Shown here piece after piece: positions 27,939-36,589 of a stretch of 55,113 nt of DNA. The translations under genes and the position numbers were made by a program. The stretch's first letter is position 1; every line of letters begins with the position of its first letter. Source of the stretch: an uncultured Bacillota bacterium (GTDB lineage: Bacteria > Bacillota > Clostridia > Tissierellales > Tissierellaceae); contig CALGAG010000170.1 of NCBI GenBank assembly GCA_937951995.1, forward strand, positions 1 through 55,113, written 5' to 3'. Below the pieces are notes generated by a model. The model did not search any database, was not told where the DNA came from, and saw only the letters and a list, made by a program, of their open reading frames with translations.

Positions 27939-29612
27939 ATGGACTATACGATATTGGTTGGTGGAGCAGCAGGACAGGGAATTGAGACTGTGGTGCTTCT
28001 CCTTGAGAAGACCATAAAGAGAAGCGGGTATAATGTTTTCACATACAAGAATTACATGTCCATGGTAAGAGGTGGACACAACTTCATGCAAGTCAGGTTT
28101 TCTGACAAGCCCAATTCAACCTTCTCAACCAAGGTGGACATGATTTTTGCAATGACAGCTGAGACTGTTGATTTCCACATAGGAAACCTGAAAGAGAATG
28201 GCTTGGTTATTCTTGATGATGAGCTTCACAAGGACCAGGATTTTATGCACTTGTCTCTTCAGAAAATTGCCAAAGGAATTGGAAATCCCAAGGTTGCACC
28301 AACAATAGGTTTTGGAGCAATTGGAAAGTATTTTGGCTTGGATTTTGAAATAGCCAGAAAAGCCCTTGAGGAGACATTTAAGGGGAAAGTCCTTCAGTTG
28401 AACATGGAGGCATTGGAAAAGGGATATGGATTGACTGAAACTGTAGTTCCCTTGGAAAGAAAAGAAGACACAAAAATCATAATGAATGGAAACCAGGCTC
28501 TAGCCTTGGGTGCTATTGCTGCAGGTGTCAAGTATTACTGTGGTTATCCAATGACACCTTCAACCAGTGTTATGAGCTATATATCAGAAAAATCGAAAGA
28601 AATGGGAATTGTGGTGGATCAAATTGAGGATGAGGTAGGTGCTCTCAACATGGCTTTAGGTGCAAGTTATGCTGGAACCAGGGCCATGACCGGTTCATCA
28701 GGTGGTGGATTTGCCCTGATGGTTGAGGCATTGAGTCTGGCGGGGATACTGGAACAGCCCGTTGTGGTAGTCAATGCACAAAGACCGGGACCGGCAACAG
28801 GTTTGTCAACAAGGACTGAACAGGCAGATCTTAGGTTTGTAATTCATGCCGGACACGGAGAATTTCCAAAGATGGTAATTTCTCTAAGAAATCCACAGGA
28901 TGCATTCTATCAAACTGCAAGAGCCTTCAATATTGCTGAAAAGTATCAGATTCCAGTGATAATAATGACTGAAGAGTATTTGACCGACTACATGATGACT
29001 ATGGATCCATTGGATTTTTCCAAGGTTACCATAGAAAGAAATATTGTGGAGGCAATTGAGGATTCAAAGGAAAGGTATAAAAGGTACAAATATACTGAAT
29101 CAGGGGTGTCTCCAAGATTGATACCAGGAAAATCAAAGGGTGTTGAGATATTGGTTGATAGCCATGAGCACGATGAATATGGAAATATTGATGAATCAAT
29201 AGAAACAAGAATTAACATGATGAAGAAAAGGATGAATAAACTGGAGGAACTTAAGGAAGAGTTGCTGGAACCGGATCAGCTAGGTGTTGAAAATCCTGAT
29301 ATACTCCTTGTTGGATTTGGAGCAACCCATGGTGCACTATTGGATGCAGTGACAAGGCTTAATGAGGATGGATTATCAGTTGGAGCCCTTGTTTATGGTG
29401 ACATATGGCCCTTCCCAACAAAACTTATCAACAAACTGGGTAAAGGTGCAAAAAAAATAATTACCGTGGAGCAGAATATGACAGGACAGCTTGAGAGTCT
29501 GATTCTTGAAAAAACCAGGTTGGAAATATTCGACAGGATACTCAAATACGATGGAAGACCAATAAACGGTGATGAAATCATCAGCAATCTCAATACAATT
29601 CTTGAGGGTTGA
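27939..29612 (+). CDS. 2-oxoacid:ferredoxin oxidoreductase, gamma-alpha fusion subunit (copy 2)
   Basis: A 557-residue paralogue of the gene at 25410, with the same domain order: GGAAGQGIET and SMVRGGHNF in the gamma part, then YYCGYPMTPST, EDEVGALNMALGASYAG and PGPATGLSTRTEQADL. The alpha cores are much alike, while the gamma parts and C-termini differ more. No second beta gene follows, so this copy either shares the beta subunit at 27077 or uses one encoded elsewhere. AGGTGGGGG lies before ATG. Different keto-acid specificities for the two copies are inference. Confidence 0.9.
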   Translation: MDYTILVGGAAGQGIETVVLLLEKTIKRSGYNVFTYKNYMSMVRGGHNFMQVRFSDKPNSTFSTKVDMIFAMTAETVDFHIGNLKENGLVILDDELHKDQDFMHLSLQKIAKGIGNPKVAPTIGFGAIGKYFGLDFEIARKALEETFKGKVLQLNMEALEKGYGLTETVVPLERKEDTKIIMNGNQALALGAIAAGVKYYCGYPMTPSTSVMSYISEKSKEMGIVVDQIEDEVGALNMALGASYAGTRAMTGSSGGGFALMVEALSLAGILEQPVVVVNAQRPGPATGLSTRTEQADLRFVIHAGHGEFPKMVISLRNPQDAFYQTARAFNIAEKYQIPVIIMTEEYLTDYMMTMDPLDFSKVTIERNIVEAIEDSKERYKRYKYTESGVSPRLIPGKSKGVEILVDSHEHDEYGNIDESIETRINMMKKRMNKLEELKEELLEPDQLGVENPDILLVGFGATHGALLDAVTRLNEDGLSVGALVYGDIWPFPTKLINKLGKGAKKIITVEQNMTGQLESLILEKTRLEIFDRILKYDGRPINGDEIISNLNTILEG

Positions 29613-29641
29613 TTGTTACACCAGATAAAACATGGTAAAAT
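29613..29641 (+). promoter_or_regulatory. promoter of the BusR-like regulator gene
   Basis: TTGTTA (29613-29618), 17-base spacer and TAAAAT (29636-29641) with a TGG extension directly before the -10. Confidence 0.6.
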
Positions 29642-29672
29642 AGTTTCAAGAATAATTTAAGAGGTGTTGAAA

Positions 29673-30296
29673 ATGGATGACAATCATTCCAGTCCTAGAT
29701 ACGAGAAAATAGCATTGGATATAGCGAATGCAATCTACAAGGGACAGTATGAGGAGGGGGAAAAGCTCTATGGCAGATCGACCTTGGCTGGAACCTACAA
29801 TGTTTCACCAGAGACTATCAGAAGGGCAATAAAGATACTTGAGGATGTTGGCGTGGTTGAGTCCTCAAAGGGGAGCGGCATCACAATTCTTTCCAAGGAC
29901 AAGGCCTACAAGTACATCAATCGTTTCAAGAATATTGAAAGTGTAACCTCTTACAAAATCAAGATCATGGAGCTTGCGGAGAAGAAGAAGGATATCGAGA
30001 ACCAGATTCTTGAAATAATTGACAAAATCATTGAAAGGAGCAGCATTTTAAGTCATACCACAGCCCTTACTCCCTTCGAGCTGGAAATTACCAGTAGATG
30101 TAGAATGACCGGTAAATCCATAGGGGAAATTAACTTTTGGCAAAACACTGGAGCTACAATTGTTGGAATCAGGAGGGGCGACCAGACAATCCTTTCTCCA
30201 GGACCATACGCAACCATAGAGAAGGGTGACATCCTCCTTATCATTGGGGAGGAAGAGGTTTTTGAAGCGGTAAAGGTATTCATAGATGAAGGTTAA
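29673..30296 (+). CDS. GntR-type regulator with C-terminal RCK_C (TrkA-C) domain, BusR-like
   Basis: 207 residues from ATG 29673; AGAGGTG is six bases upstream, and the in-frame GTG at 29664 overlaps that site. The N-terminal third is a GntR winged helix (RYEKIALDIANAI, then VSPETIRRAIKILEDVG). A coiled linker follows (about 85-120), and the C-terminus is an RCK_C domain (ATIVGIRRG then IEKGDILLIIG). This is the layout and size of BusR, the c-di-AMP-responsive repressor of an osmolyte transporter. Ligand and targets here are inference. It could control the peptidase/AlsT genes downstream. Confidence 0.8.
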   Translation: MDDNHSSPRYEKIALDIANAIYKGQYEEGEKLYGRSTLAGTYNVSPETIRRAIKILEDVGVVESSKGSGITILSKDKAYKYINRFKNIESVTSYKIKIMELAEKKKDIENQILEIIDKIIERSSILSHTTALTPFELEITSRCRMTGKSIGEINFWQNTGATIVGIRRGDQTILSPGPYATIEKGDILLIIGEEEVFEAVKVFIDEG

Positions 30297-30312
30297 ATGT
30301 TGTAATAAGTGG

Positions 30313-30343
30313 CTCTCGATAATAATATATCGAGAGTTCTTTA
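30313..30343 (+). terminator. terminator after the BusR-like gene
   Basis: CTCTCGATA (30313-30321) pairs perfectly with TATCGAGAG (30328-30336) across a six-base loop, followed by the T-rich TTCTTTA. Confidence 0.72.
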
Positions 30344-30344
30344 T

Positions 30345-30373
30345 TTGACCGATGCAGTAAAGTTATGTATAAT
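30345..30373 (+). promoter_or_regulatory. promoter of the RocB-like peptidase operon
   Basis: TTGACC (30345-30350), 17-base spacer, TATAAT (30368-30373). Transcription should start near 30380. Confidence 0.78.
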
Positions 30374-30390
30374 AAAAAAAAGTGTTAATA

Positions 30391-30405
30391 TTTGAATAAT
30401 TCAAA
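30391..30405. repeat. perfect palindrome in the leader of the RocB-like gene
   Basis: TTTGAATAATTCAAA, seven-base arms around one base, placed 10 to 25 bases after the predicted transcription start. The position suits a repressor site; the repressor is unknown, though the adjacent BusR-like protein is a candidate. Confidence 0.45.
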
Positions 30406-30432
30406 CGAATTCCAATATTTGGGAGTGATCTG

Positions 30433-32067
30433 ATGAACAAGAATGAACTGGAAAAACTGTTTTATGAATTGGTGAAGATTCAAAGTGACACAGGTACGGA
30501 GCTGGAGAAGGATATTGAAGCATTTATCTATAACTGGCTAAGTAATCTGGAGTATTTTAAGGACAACAAGGAATTGTTCGGAAAATATCAATTAAGTGAT
30601 GACCCTCTTGAAAGGGCAGTTGTTTGGGGACTTAGGAAAGGTGAAGGACCCGATACTGTAATATTGCTTCATCATCATGATGTTGTTGACTCATTTGACT
30701 ACGGAAGAATCAGGGAGTATGCATATAGTCCGGACAAGCTGAAAGATAAGATATCCGAAGCGGACATTAACCAGGAAACAAGGGAAGACCTTGAATCGGG
30801 AAAATGGCTATTTGGAAGGGGAACAGCTGACATGAAGGCGGCCGGAGCAATCCATATGCTCCTGCTTAAGGACTACACTGAGCTTGAAGATTTTAAAGGG
30901 AATCTTTTATTCTTGTCTGTACCCGATGAGGAATCACTTTCCCAGGGTGCAAGGGAAGGTGCCAGCCTTCTTAACAATCTAAAGGATAAGCATGGACTTA
31001 ACTATCTGATGTGCATTGATGGGGAACCCCATGAAAGAGATGAGAAGGGAAGGGCAGTATTCTATGAAGGTTCCGTAGGCAAGACCATGGTTGTAGTATA
31101 CGTAAGAGGGCGAAAGACCCATCTGGGACATATTTTCCAGGGTCTGAACCCGTCACATGTATTATCTGAAATTGTGACCTTGACGGATATGAATCCCCTG
31201 TTTTCAGATGTTGTGGAAGGAGAGGTGTCTCCACCGCCATCATGGAGTTTTATGAGGGATACCAAGGAACAGTATGATGCTTCAATTCCAGAATCTGCAG
31301 GTGGTTATTTTTCAGTTTTGACTCTGACCCAGACGCCCAAGGAGATTCTAGAGAATGCTAAAAAGCTGTCTACTCAAGCTTTTGACAATGTAATCAAACG
31401 GATTAATGAGCATTACAGCAGGTTCAGGATAATGGGCCACCAGCCAATAGAAAATCTTCCCTGGAGTACAAATGTAATGTATTTTTCTGAAGCCTTCCAA
31501 CAGGCTCTGGATGATTCAGGGGAAGAATTCCTCAAGGCCTACAAAGAGAAGGTTGAAGTGATAAAGAGGGAGATTGCAGAAGGAAAGACAAACATCCCAG
31601 ACAGCACCCTGGATCTCATAAGCCTGACCATAGACTTTATGATTGATAAGAATCCAAAGGTTGTAATAGCATTTTCACCTCCATATTATCCCCATATTGC
31701 AAATCTGGATTTCAAGAATCTTCCAGAAAAAGCCAAGCACCTCGGTCTTCACCTGATTCAATTTGCCAAGGAAGAGCTGGGACAATGCTATGCTAGGAAA
31801 CATTACTTCATGGGAATATCCGATCTGAGCTATGTAGCTCTCAATGACAGTGAATCAGTGGTACCATATATAGAAAAGAACATGCCTCATTGGAACAGGA
31901 CATACTCCATCCCGTTCAAGGATCTTGAGGCCATATCAGTTCCAATAGTTAACATCGGACCCTGGGGCAAGGACTACCATAAGTTCACTGAGAGGGTGCT
32001 AAGGGAGGACCTGTTGGAGAATACACCCAAGCTGACAAGATTTGCAATAGATTATCTTTTATCATAG
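30433..32067 (+). CDS. M20 family peptidase, RocB-like
   Basis: A 544-residue zinc hydrolase of the M20 family, longer than usual (about 400) and matching the RocB group named after Bacillus arginine utilisation. Metal motifs: LLHHHDVVD near residue 78, RGTADMKAAG near 133 with a metal Asp, and the catalytic pair PDEES near 164. The domain interrupting the fold begins near YVRGRKTHLGH. The start follows GGGAGTG. RocB's exact reaction is unsettled; hydrolysis of peptides or acyl-amino acids is the family expectation. It heads a run with an amino-acid symporter and another M20 gene. Confidence 0.85.
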   Translation: MNKNELEKLFYELVKIQSDTGTELEKDIEAFIYNWLSNLEYFKDNKELFGKYQLSDDPLERAVVWGLRKGEGPDTVILLHHHDVVDSFDYGRIREYAYSPDKLKDKISEADINQETREDLESGKWLFGRGTADMKAAGAIHMLLLKDYTELEDFKGNLLFLSVPDEESLSQGAREGASLLNNLKDKHGLNYLMCIDGEPHERDEKGRAVFYEGSVGKTMVVVYVRGRKTHLGHIFQGLNPSHVLSEIVTLTDMNPLFSDVVEGEVSPPPSWSFMRDTKEQYDASIPESAGGYFSVLTLTQTPKEILENAKKLSTQAFDNVIKRINEHYSRFRIMGHQPIENLPWSTNVMYFSEAFQQALDDSGEEFLKAYKEKVEVIKREIAEGKTNIPDSTLDLISLTIDFMIDKNPKVVIAFSPPYYPHIANLDFKNLPEKAKHLGLHLIQFAKEELGQCYARKHYFMGISDLSYVALNDSESVVPYIEKNMPHWNRTYSIPFKDLEAISVPIVNIGPWGKDYHKFTERVLREDLLENTPKLTRFAIDYLLS

Positions 32068-32073
32068 TGATTT

Positions 32074-32092
32074 TAAATGCATAGGGCATTTA
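32074..32092. repeat. short hairpin between the RocB-like gene and alsT
   Basis: TAAATGC (32074-32080) and GCATTTA (32086-32092) are perfectly complementary around ATAGG. No T-run follows, so it may be a processing or attenuating stem or an operator rather than a terminator. Confidence 0.4.
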
Positions 32093-32120
32093 GAATATAA
32101 AAATTCAAAGGAGGTATTGT

Positions 32121-33491
32121 ATGGAAGCAATTATTAATTTTGTAAACTGGATTACCGGTATTGTGTGGGGATGGCCCATGCTTATCACACTGGGTCTGGG
32201 AGGATTTATTTTATCAGCTAGACTTGGATTCTTTCAGATTCGCTACTTCCCGTACATAATCAAGCAGACGTTCGGGAAAATGTTTAGCAAGGCTGAGAAG
32301 GGTGAAGTATCACCATTCCAGGCAGCAACAGCTGCACTTGCTTCAACCGTAGGAGCATCCAACATAATTGGTGTACCTGCAGCAATTATGTTTGGTGGAC
32401 CTGGAGCCATTTTCTGGATGTGGGTTATGGCCCTTATGGGAATGGGATCAAAGTTTGTTGAAATCGTACTTGGATTCAAGTACAGAGAAAAGAATGAAGA
32501 GGGCGAGTACGTCGGCGGCCCCATGTACTACATGAAAAAAGGTCTTAAGATGCCATGGCTGGGATCATTCTTCGCTTTGATGCTAATGCTTGAGCTTGTA
32601 CCAAGCGTTATGGTTCAGGCCAATTCAGTATCAGCGTCTGCTCAGGAAGCATTTGGAATAGCACCAATTATAACTGGTGTTGTAACACTTGTATTGGTAG
32701 GTTTGGTAGTTGTTGGCGGAATAAAGAGAATCGGTTCTGTAACTGAAAAACTTGTACCTTTTATGGCAATGGCATATTTTGTTGGGGCAATGATAATTGT
32801 ATTTGCCAACATCGGTCAAGTACCTAGAGTATTTGGACTTATTTTTACTAATGCATTTACACCTATGTCAGCAGTTGGTGGATTTGCAGGTTCAGTTGTA
32901 GCAGCCTCAATCAGATGGGGAGTTGCAAGAGGGGTTTATTCAAACGAGGCTGGTATGGGTACAGCTCCAATGGCTCATTCTGCAGCTACAAATGACCATG
33001 CAGTAAGACAGGGTTTCTGGGGACTGTTTGAAATAATAGTTGATACACTTGTAATCTGTACAACGACTGCATTTGTTGTTCTATCAACTGATATCTGGAC
33101 AAGACCTGGAGCAATGGATAATCCATCAGGATTGCCGGCAGCGGCATTTACTGAATTCTACGGTGCAGCTGGAGGAATGCTGGTTACTGTATCATTGCTA
33201 TTGTTTGTTGTATCCACACTTATAGTTGTTATATTCTATGGTGAGAAGCAGGCTGAATTCCTATTTGGTCTTAAGTTCTCAAGAGTCATGAGATATGTTT
33301 ACCTTGCATCAATAGTCGTTGGTGCAGCAGGTGGAGCTCAGACATTGTGGATATTCCTTGATATTATGCTTGCAATGATCATATTCCCCAACATGTTTGC
33401 ATTGTTCATGCTTCATGGCGAGGTCAAGGACCTTACCAAGGAATTCTTTACTTCCAAGGAATACTATCTTAAGGACGTAGGAAAAGCGTAG
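32121..33491 (+). CDS. alsT: alanine/glycine:sodium symporter, AGCS family
   Basis: A 456-residue amino-acid importer with about ten membrane helices. Family marks are GWPMLITLGLGG near the N-terminus, AALASTVGASNIIGV near residue 70 and YSNEAGMGTAPMAHSAA near 275. It imports Ala, Gly or related amino acids with sodium. AAGGAGG precedes ATG. It lies between two M20 peptidase genes, which fits uptake of the amino acids or small peptide products on which those enzymes act. Confidence 0.93.
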   Translation: MEAIINFVNWITGIVWGWPMLITLGLGGFILSARLGFFQIRYFPYIIKQTFGKMFSKAEKGEVSPFQAATAALASTVGASNIIGVPAAIMFGGPGAIFWMWVMALMGMGSKFVEIVLGFKYREKNEEGEYVGGPMYYMKKGLKMPWLGSFFALMLMLELVPSVMVQANSVSASAQEAFGIAPIITGVVTLVLVGLVVVGGIKRIGSVTEKLVPFMAMAYFVGAMIIVFANIGQVPRVFGLIFTNAFTPMSAVGGFAGSVVAASIRWGVARGVYSNEAGMGTAPMAHSAATNDHAVRQGFWGLFEIIVDTLVICTTTAFVVLSTDIWTRPGAMDNPSGLPAAAFTEFYGAAGGMLVTVSLLLFVVSTLIVVIFYGEKQAEFLFGLKFSRVMRYVYLASIVVGAAGGAQTLWIFLDIMLAMIIFPNMFALFMLHGEVKDLTKEFFTSKEYYLKDVGKA

Positions 33492-33509
33492 AAGGAAGGA
33501 GAATGGAGA

Positions 33510-34709
33510 ATGATGCAGAGTGCAATTGATAGGGAAAAACTCGAGAAGCTTTTATCTGAGCTCATCTCCATATACAGTCCGTACTTGAAAGAAGAAAATG
33601 CCATGGAGTACGTATTGAAGTGGTTTACTGACAGGGATATCCCTGCCCAATACCATCGTTACTCCGAGGAAAGGATTTTAAAGTATAATGGAATAAATGT
33701 GATTGGGAGACTTACAGGTGACCGAGAAGGCCCAAGAATACTACTCAATGGTCATGTGGATACTGTAGAAAAGACCCAGGACTGGGCCACAGATCCAACT
33801 GTACCCACCAGGGATGGAGACAAACTCTACGGACTTGGTGCACTGGACATGAAATCAGGAGTTGCAGCAATCATGATGGCTGTGGAGGCATTTAAGAAAA
33901 ACCACAAGACCTTTGCAGGTGAGATTGTTTACACCATCGTATCAGACGAAGAGGGCCCATATGGATTGGGTACTGATGCTTTGATACTGGATGGAATAAC
34001 TGATAATGTGGATGCAGCAATTGTACCAGAACCCAGCAGTGGATTTGTTGGCAAACCCTTCCCGGTATTGTGTCTTGGCGCCAGGGGAGGCTGGAACTAC
34101 TCGGTGTTTCTAAAAGGGAAGGCAGCACATGCCGCTAATCCTGAAAAGGGTTTAAGCGCCATTGTGGAGGCCTCAAAGCTGATAATGGAGCTTAAAGGGA
34201 CCAAAACCATCCAGGATGACAAGCTTGGGCACGGAGACATATGCATCATAGGTATGAATGGGGGCGGTGCTGCCTGCAGCGTGGCAGAAAAAGCTGTTTT
34301 TACGGTGTTCAGGCATGTGGTTAGAGGAGAATCCAGAGACTACCTGGTCCAGGAGGTCATGGACGCAGCCAAGAGGGCTGGAATCCAAGCTGAAATTCAG
34401 GTGAAGTTCAGAGACTCCCCCCACGCCCTAAATGGTGGATTTGATCCATATACAGTTGAAGAGGACAATCCATACACACTCAAGCTGAGGGAAAGTATAA
34501 GCGAAGTGACCGGTTCACCAGGAGAAATTGAGTATTTTTCAAGTATTGGAGACTTCAATTATCTAGGTACAAGAGCAGGTATACCTACGTTTGTCTTTGG
34601 GCCCAGTGGAGAGAATTATCATACTGCGGATGAATACGTAAATTTAAGCAGTGTGGTTCAGACAGCGGAAGTTATTTACAGGTTCCTTGAGAAGAATCTG
34701 GTCAAGTAG
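33510..34709 (+). CDS. M20 family metallopeptidase (ArgE/DapE/YgeY-like)
   Basis: A 399-residue di-zinc hydrolase. The metal and catalytic motifs are LLNGHVDTVE near residue 77, GLGALDMKSG near 110 and SDEEGPYG near 149; a lid domain begins near FLKGKAAHAANPEKG. The C-terminal HTADEYV supplies the last metal His. Families with this pattern remove N-acyl groups or cut di- and tripeptides. YgeY-type enzymes go with selenium and purine catabolism, but nothing of that kind is nearby. The start is ATG 33510 with GGAAGGA upstream. A terminator hairpin follows the stop. Confidence 0.87.
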   Translation: MMQSAIDREKLEKLLSELISIYSPYLKEENAMEYVLKWFTDRDIPAQYHRYSEERILKYNGINVIGRLTGDREGPRILLNGHVDTVEKTQDWATDPTVPTRDGDKLYGLGALDMKSGVAAIMMAVEAFKKNHKTFAGEIVYTIVSDEEGPYGLGTDALILDGITDNVDAAIVPEPSSGFVGKPFPVLCLGARGGWNYSVFLKGKAAHAANPEKGLSAIVEASKLIMELKGTKTIQDDKLGHGDICIIGMNGGGAACSVAEKAVFTVFRHVVRGESRDYLVQEVMDAAKRAGIQAEIQVKFRDSPHALNGGFDPYTVEEDNPYTLKLRESISEVTGSPGEIEYFSSIGDFNYLGTRAGIPTFVFGPSGENYHTADEYVNLSSVVQTAEVIYRFLEKNLVK

Positions 34710-34710
34710 A

Positions 34711-34747
34711 TTTGAGACCCAGTGTATCTGATACCCTGGGTCTTAAA
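34711..34747 (+). terminator. terminator after the second M20 gene
   Basis: TTTGAGACCCAG (34711-34722) pairs with CTGGGTCTTAAA (34736-34747), one G-T pair, with an inner GTATC/GATAC extension. The tail is T/A-rich rather than pure T. Confidence 0.65.
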
Positions 34748-34764
34748 TAATTTAATTATTAAAA

Positions 34765-34773
34765 TGGTATAAT
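34765..34773 (+). promoter_or_regulatory. extended -10 promoter of the UspA gene
   Basis: TGGTATAAT, an extended -10 with no clear -35. The transcript would start near 34780 and include the ribosome site for ATG 34832. Confidence 0.6.
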
Positions 34774-34831
34774 GACGGGATCATAGGGGTATATGATTAA
34801 GGAACAAAATAAAATACAGGGGGCGCATAGA

Positions 34832-35257
34832 ATGAAAAGAATACTGGTACCTGTCGATGGTTCTGAAGGCTCGGTGAAGGCACTTAAGAAAGCTATGGAG
34901 ATAGGGATGCTTAATGACAGTGAGATACTTATCCTTTCAGTTGTAAATAGTCAAAGGGACAATCCTTATATAATCGAACAGGATTATTCTTCTGAATTGA
35001 GCAAGAAGAACATTGAGAAAGGGAAGAAAATACTGGAGGAATCAAAAAAACTATTGGAGGATTACCCTGGTAAGGTCGATACACTACTTAGAAATGGGGA
35101 AGTGGCTGAAATAATTATCGATATCGCCGAGGACGAGGGGTATGACCTGATTGTTATGGGTAGACGAGGTACAAATCTTCAGGCCAGGTCCCTTTTGGGA
35201 AGTGTGTCCAACAAAGTTCTGAATTACGCCAACAAGTCAGTTTTGGTAGTGAAATAG
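34832..35257 (+). CDS. universal stress protein (UspA family)
   Basis: A 141-residue UspA-fold protein. ATG 34832 gives the standard family N-terminus MKRILVPVDGSEGS, with AGGGGG eight bases upstream; the longer frame from 34793 adds 13 unlike residues. The ATP-binding pattern G-x2-G-x9-GS is intact near the C-terminus (GRRG then GSVS), so it is an ATP-binding type. It has its own promoter and a terminator that overlaps the stop codon, so it is monocistronic. Confidence 0.92.
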   Translation: MKRILVPVDGSEGSVKALKKAMEIGMLNDSEILILSVVNSQRDNPYIIEQDYSSELSKKNIEKGKKILEESKKLLEDYPGKVDTLLRNGEVAEIIIDIAEDEGYDLIVMGRRGTNLQARSLLGSVSNKVLNYANKSVLVVK

Positions 35258-35284
35258 GCAGCCCAGGGGGCTGCCTTAATTTTG
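35257..35284 (+). terminator. terminator overlapping the UspA stop codon
   Basis: GGCAGCCC (35257-35264, beginning with the last base of TAG) pairs perfectly with GGGCTGCC (35268-35275), followed by TTAATTTT. Confidence 0.85.
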
Positions 35285-35287
35285 TCC

Positions 35288-36478
35288 TTATTTGATGTAG
35301 CTGTCAAAATACCCTTGAATATAGATTATCGGCGTACCCTTGTCACCACTACCTGATGTTAGGTCAGAAAGGGATCCGATAAGGTCTGTCAACCTTCTTG
35401 GTGTTGTACCTTGGGATACCATTTCCCCAACAAGAGAATCATCCTTGTTTCTGATATATTCCGAGATTGCCCTCTTAAGCGCATCTCCCTCAAGGTGTCC
35501 AAAATCATTGTCTGCAAGATACTTAAGCTTGATTTCAGAAGGTGTGCCTTCAAGCCCCTTTGTGTATGCGGGAGATACTACAGGGTCAGCCAATTCCCAG
35601 ATCTTCCCTACAGGATCCTTGAATGCCCCATCTCCATAGATCATTACTTCAACGGTCTTGCCAGTCATCTCTTTGATTTTCCTTTGTATTCTTTCCACAA
35701 TAGGTTGTCCATCCCTTGGGAAAAGCTTGATCCTATCCTCAGAAGACTTGTTGGAACCCAACAGTCCATACTCCTGGTTATAGCCATTACCATCAAGTGG
35801 AACATTAAGAATATCATCAAGTCCATAGATTTTCTGCCCTCCATACTTCTTCAGAAGACCCTTGGTCCTGAATCTTGTGTGAATGTCACAAGCTATTACA
35901 TTCTTTGTGTAATCAAGAATTGTCAAGGGATTGTTGGAGAAAATTATTTCATAATCAATGCTGTATTCATCCATAATTGATTTATAGTATTCAATGTAGT
36001 CAACTCCTGTAAAGGGATGATTTACATATCCAAAGTAATCCCTGAATTCCTTTTCAGTCAATACGTCAGTCCAAGGATTAACCCCCTTCACATCCAACAG
36101 GTCTATGTCCACAAGGTGGTTTCCAACCTCATCAGATGGATAGCTAAGCATAAGATATATTTTTTTCGCTTTTTTTGACAATCCTCGAAGTATTACAGCA
36201 AACCTGTTCCTGCTTAGAATTGGAAAGATGACACCAAACTCACTGTCTCCAAACTTATTGGCAACATCTTCAGCTATTGAATCTATTGATGCATAATTAC
36301 CTTGTGCCCTAGCTACAATTGATTCAGTAATTGTGACAATGTCCCTGTCCTGAATCCCATAACCCTCGCTTGATGCAGCCTTTGTAACTGTATCAACAAC
36401 AATTTGGGCAATGTCATCGCCTTCCATTATTATGGGTGCTCTCAGTCCTCTGACTACAGTACCTACCATTCTTTCCAC
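35288..36478 (-). CDS. CofE-like (F420-0:gamma-glutamyl ligase family) protein
   Basis: 396 residues. The N-terminal half has the look of coenzyme F420 gamma-glutamyl ligase (GTVVRGLRAPII, then DRDIVTITESIVARAQGN near residue 45), and the C-terminal half adds an IYGDGAFKDP block with candidate metal residues. F420 synthesis is not expected in such an anaerobe, and no cofC, cofD or fbiC-like gene is in the window, so the substrate is probably another carboxylate plus an amino acid. It diverges from a LysR regulator across 111 bases, the usual arrangement for LysR control of the neighbour. Confidence 0.75.
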   Translation of the reverse strand: MERMVGTVVRGLRAPIIMEGDDIAQIVVDTVTKAASSEGYGIQDRDIVTITESIVARAQGNYASIDSIAEDVANKFGDSEFGVIFPILSRNRFAVILRGLSKKAKKIYLMLSYPSDEVGNHLVDIDLLDVKGVNPWTDVLTEKEFRDYFGYVNHPFTGVDYIEYYKSIMDEYSIDYEIIFSNNPLTILDYTKNVIACDIHTRFRTKGLLKKYGGQKIYGLDDILNVPLDGNGYNQEYGLLGSNKSSEDRIKLFPRDGQPIVERIQRKIKEMTGKTVEVMIYGDGAFKDPVGKIWELADPVVSPAYTKGLEGTPSEIKLKYLADNDFGHLEGDALKRAISEYIRNKDDSLVGEMVSQGTTPRRLTDLIGSLSDLTSGSGDKGTPIIYIQGYFDSYIK

Positions 36479-36515
36479 AAAGCATCTCTCCTTTTAATCT
36501 TGGATATTCATCACT

Positions 36516-36543
36516 TTACATTAAGTATATTTTATTTTATGAT
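36516..36543 (+). promoter_or_regulatory. candidate LysR gene promoter
   Basis: TTTACA (36516-36521), 16-base spacer and TATGAT (36538-36543). The -10 lies in the centre of the inverted repeat at 36531-36557, so the regulator could repress itself. Confidence 0.5.
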
Positions 36544-36557
36544 ATAAGTAAAATAAA
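36531..36557. repeat. perfect inverted repeat between the CofE-like and LysR genes
   Basis: TTTATTTTA (36531-36539) and TAAAATAAA (36549-36557) are exact reverse complements separated by nine bases. Two copies of AAGTATAT (at about 36523 and 36562) flank it. A LysR operator is the natural guess. Confidence 0.55.
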
Positions 36558-36589
36558 TAATAAGTATATGGGAGATAAGGAGGAGTTAT

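Noticed and set aside
29664..29672. GTG or TTG start for the BusR-like gene
   Set aside because: These codons overlap or touch the AGAGGTG ribosome site; ATG 29673 has proper spacing.
35340..35980. Plus-strand frames opposite the CofE-like gene
   Set aside because: Composition and lack of motifs mark them as shadows of the minus-strand gene.
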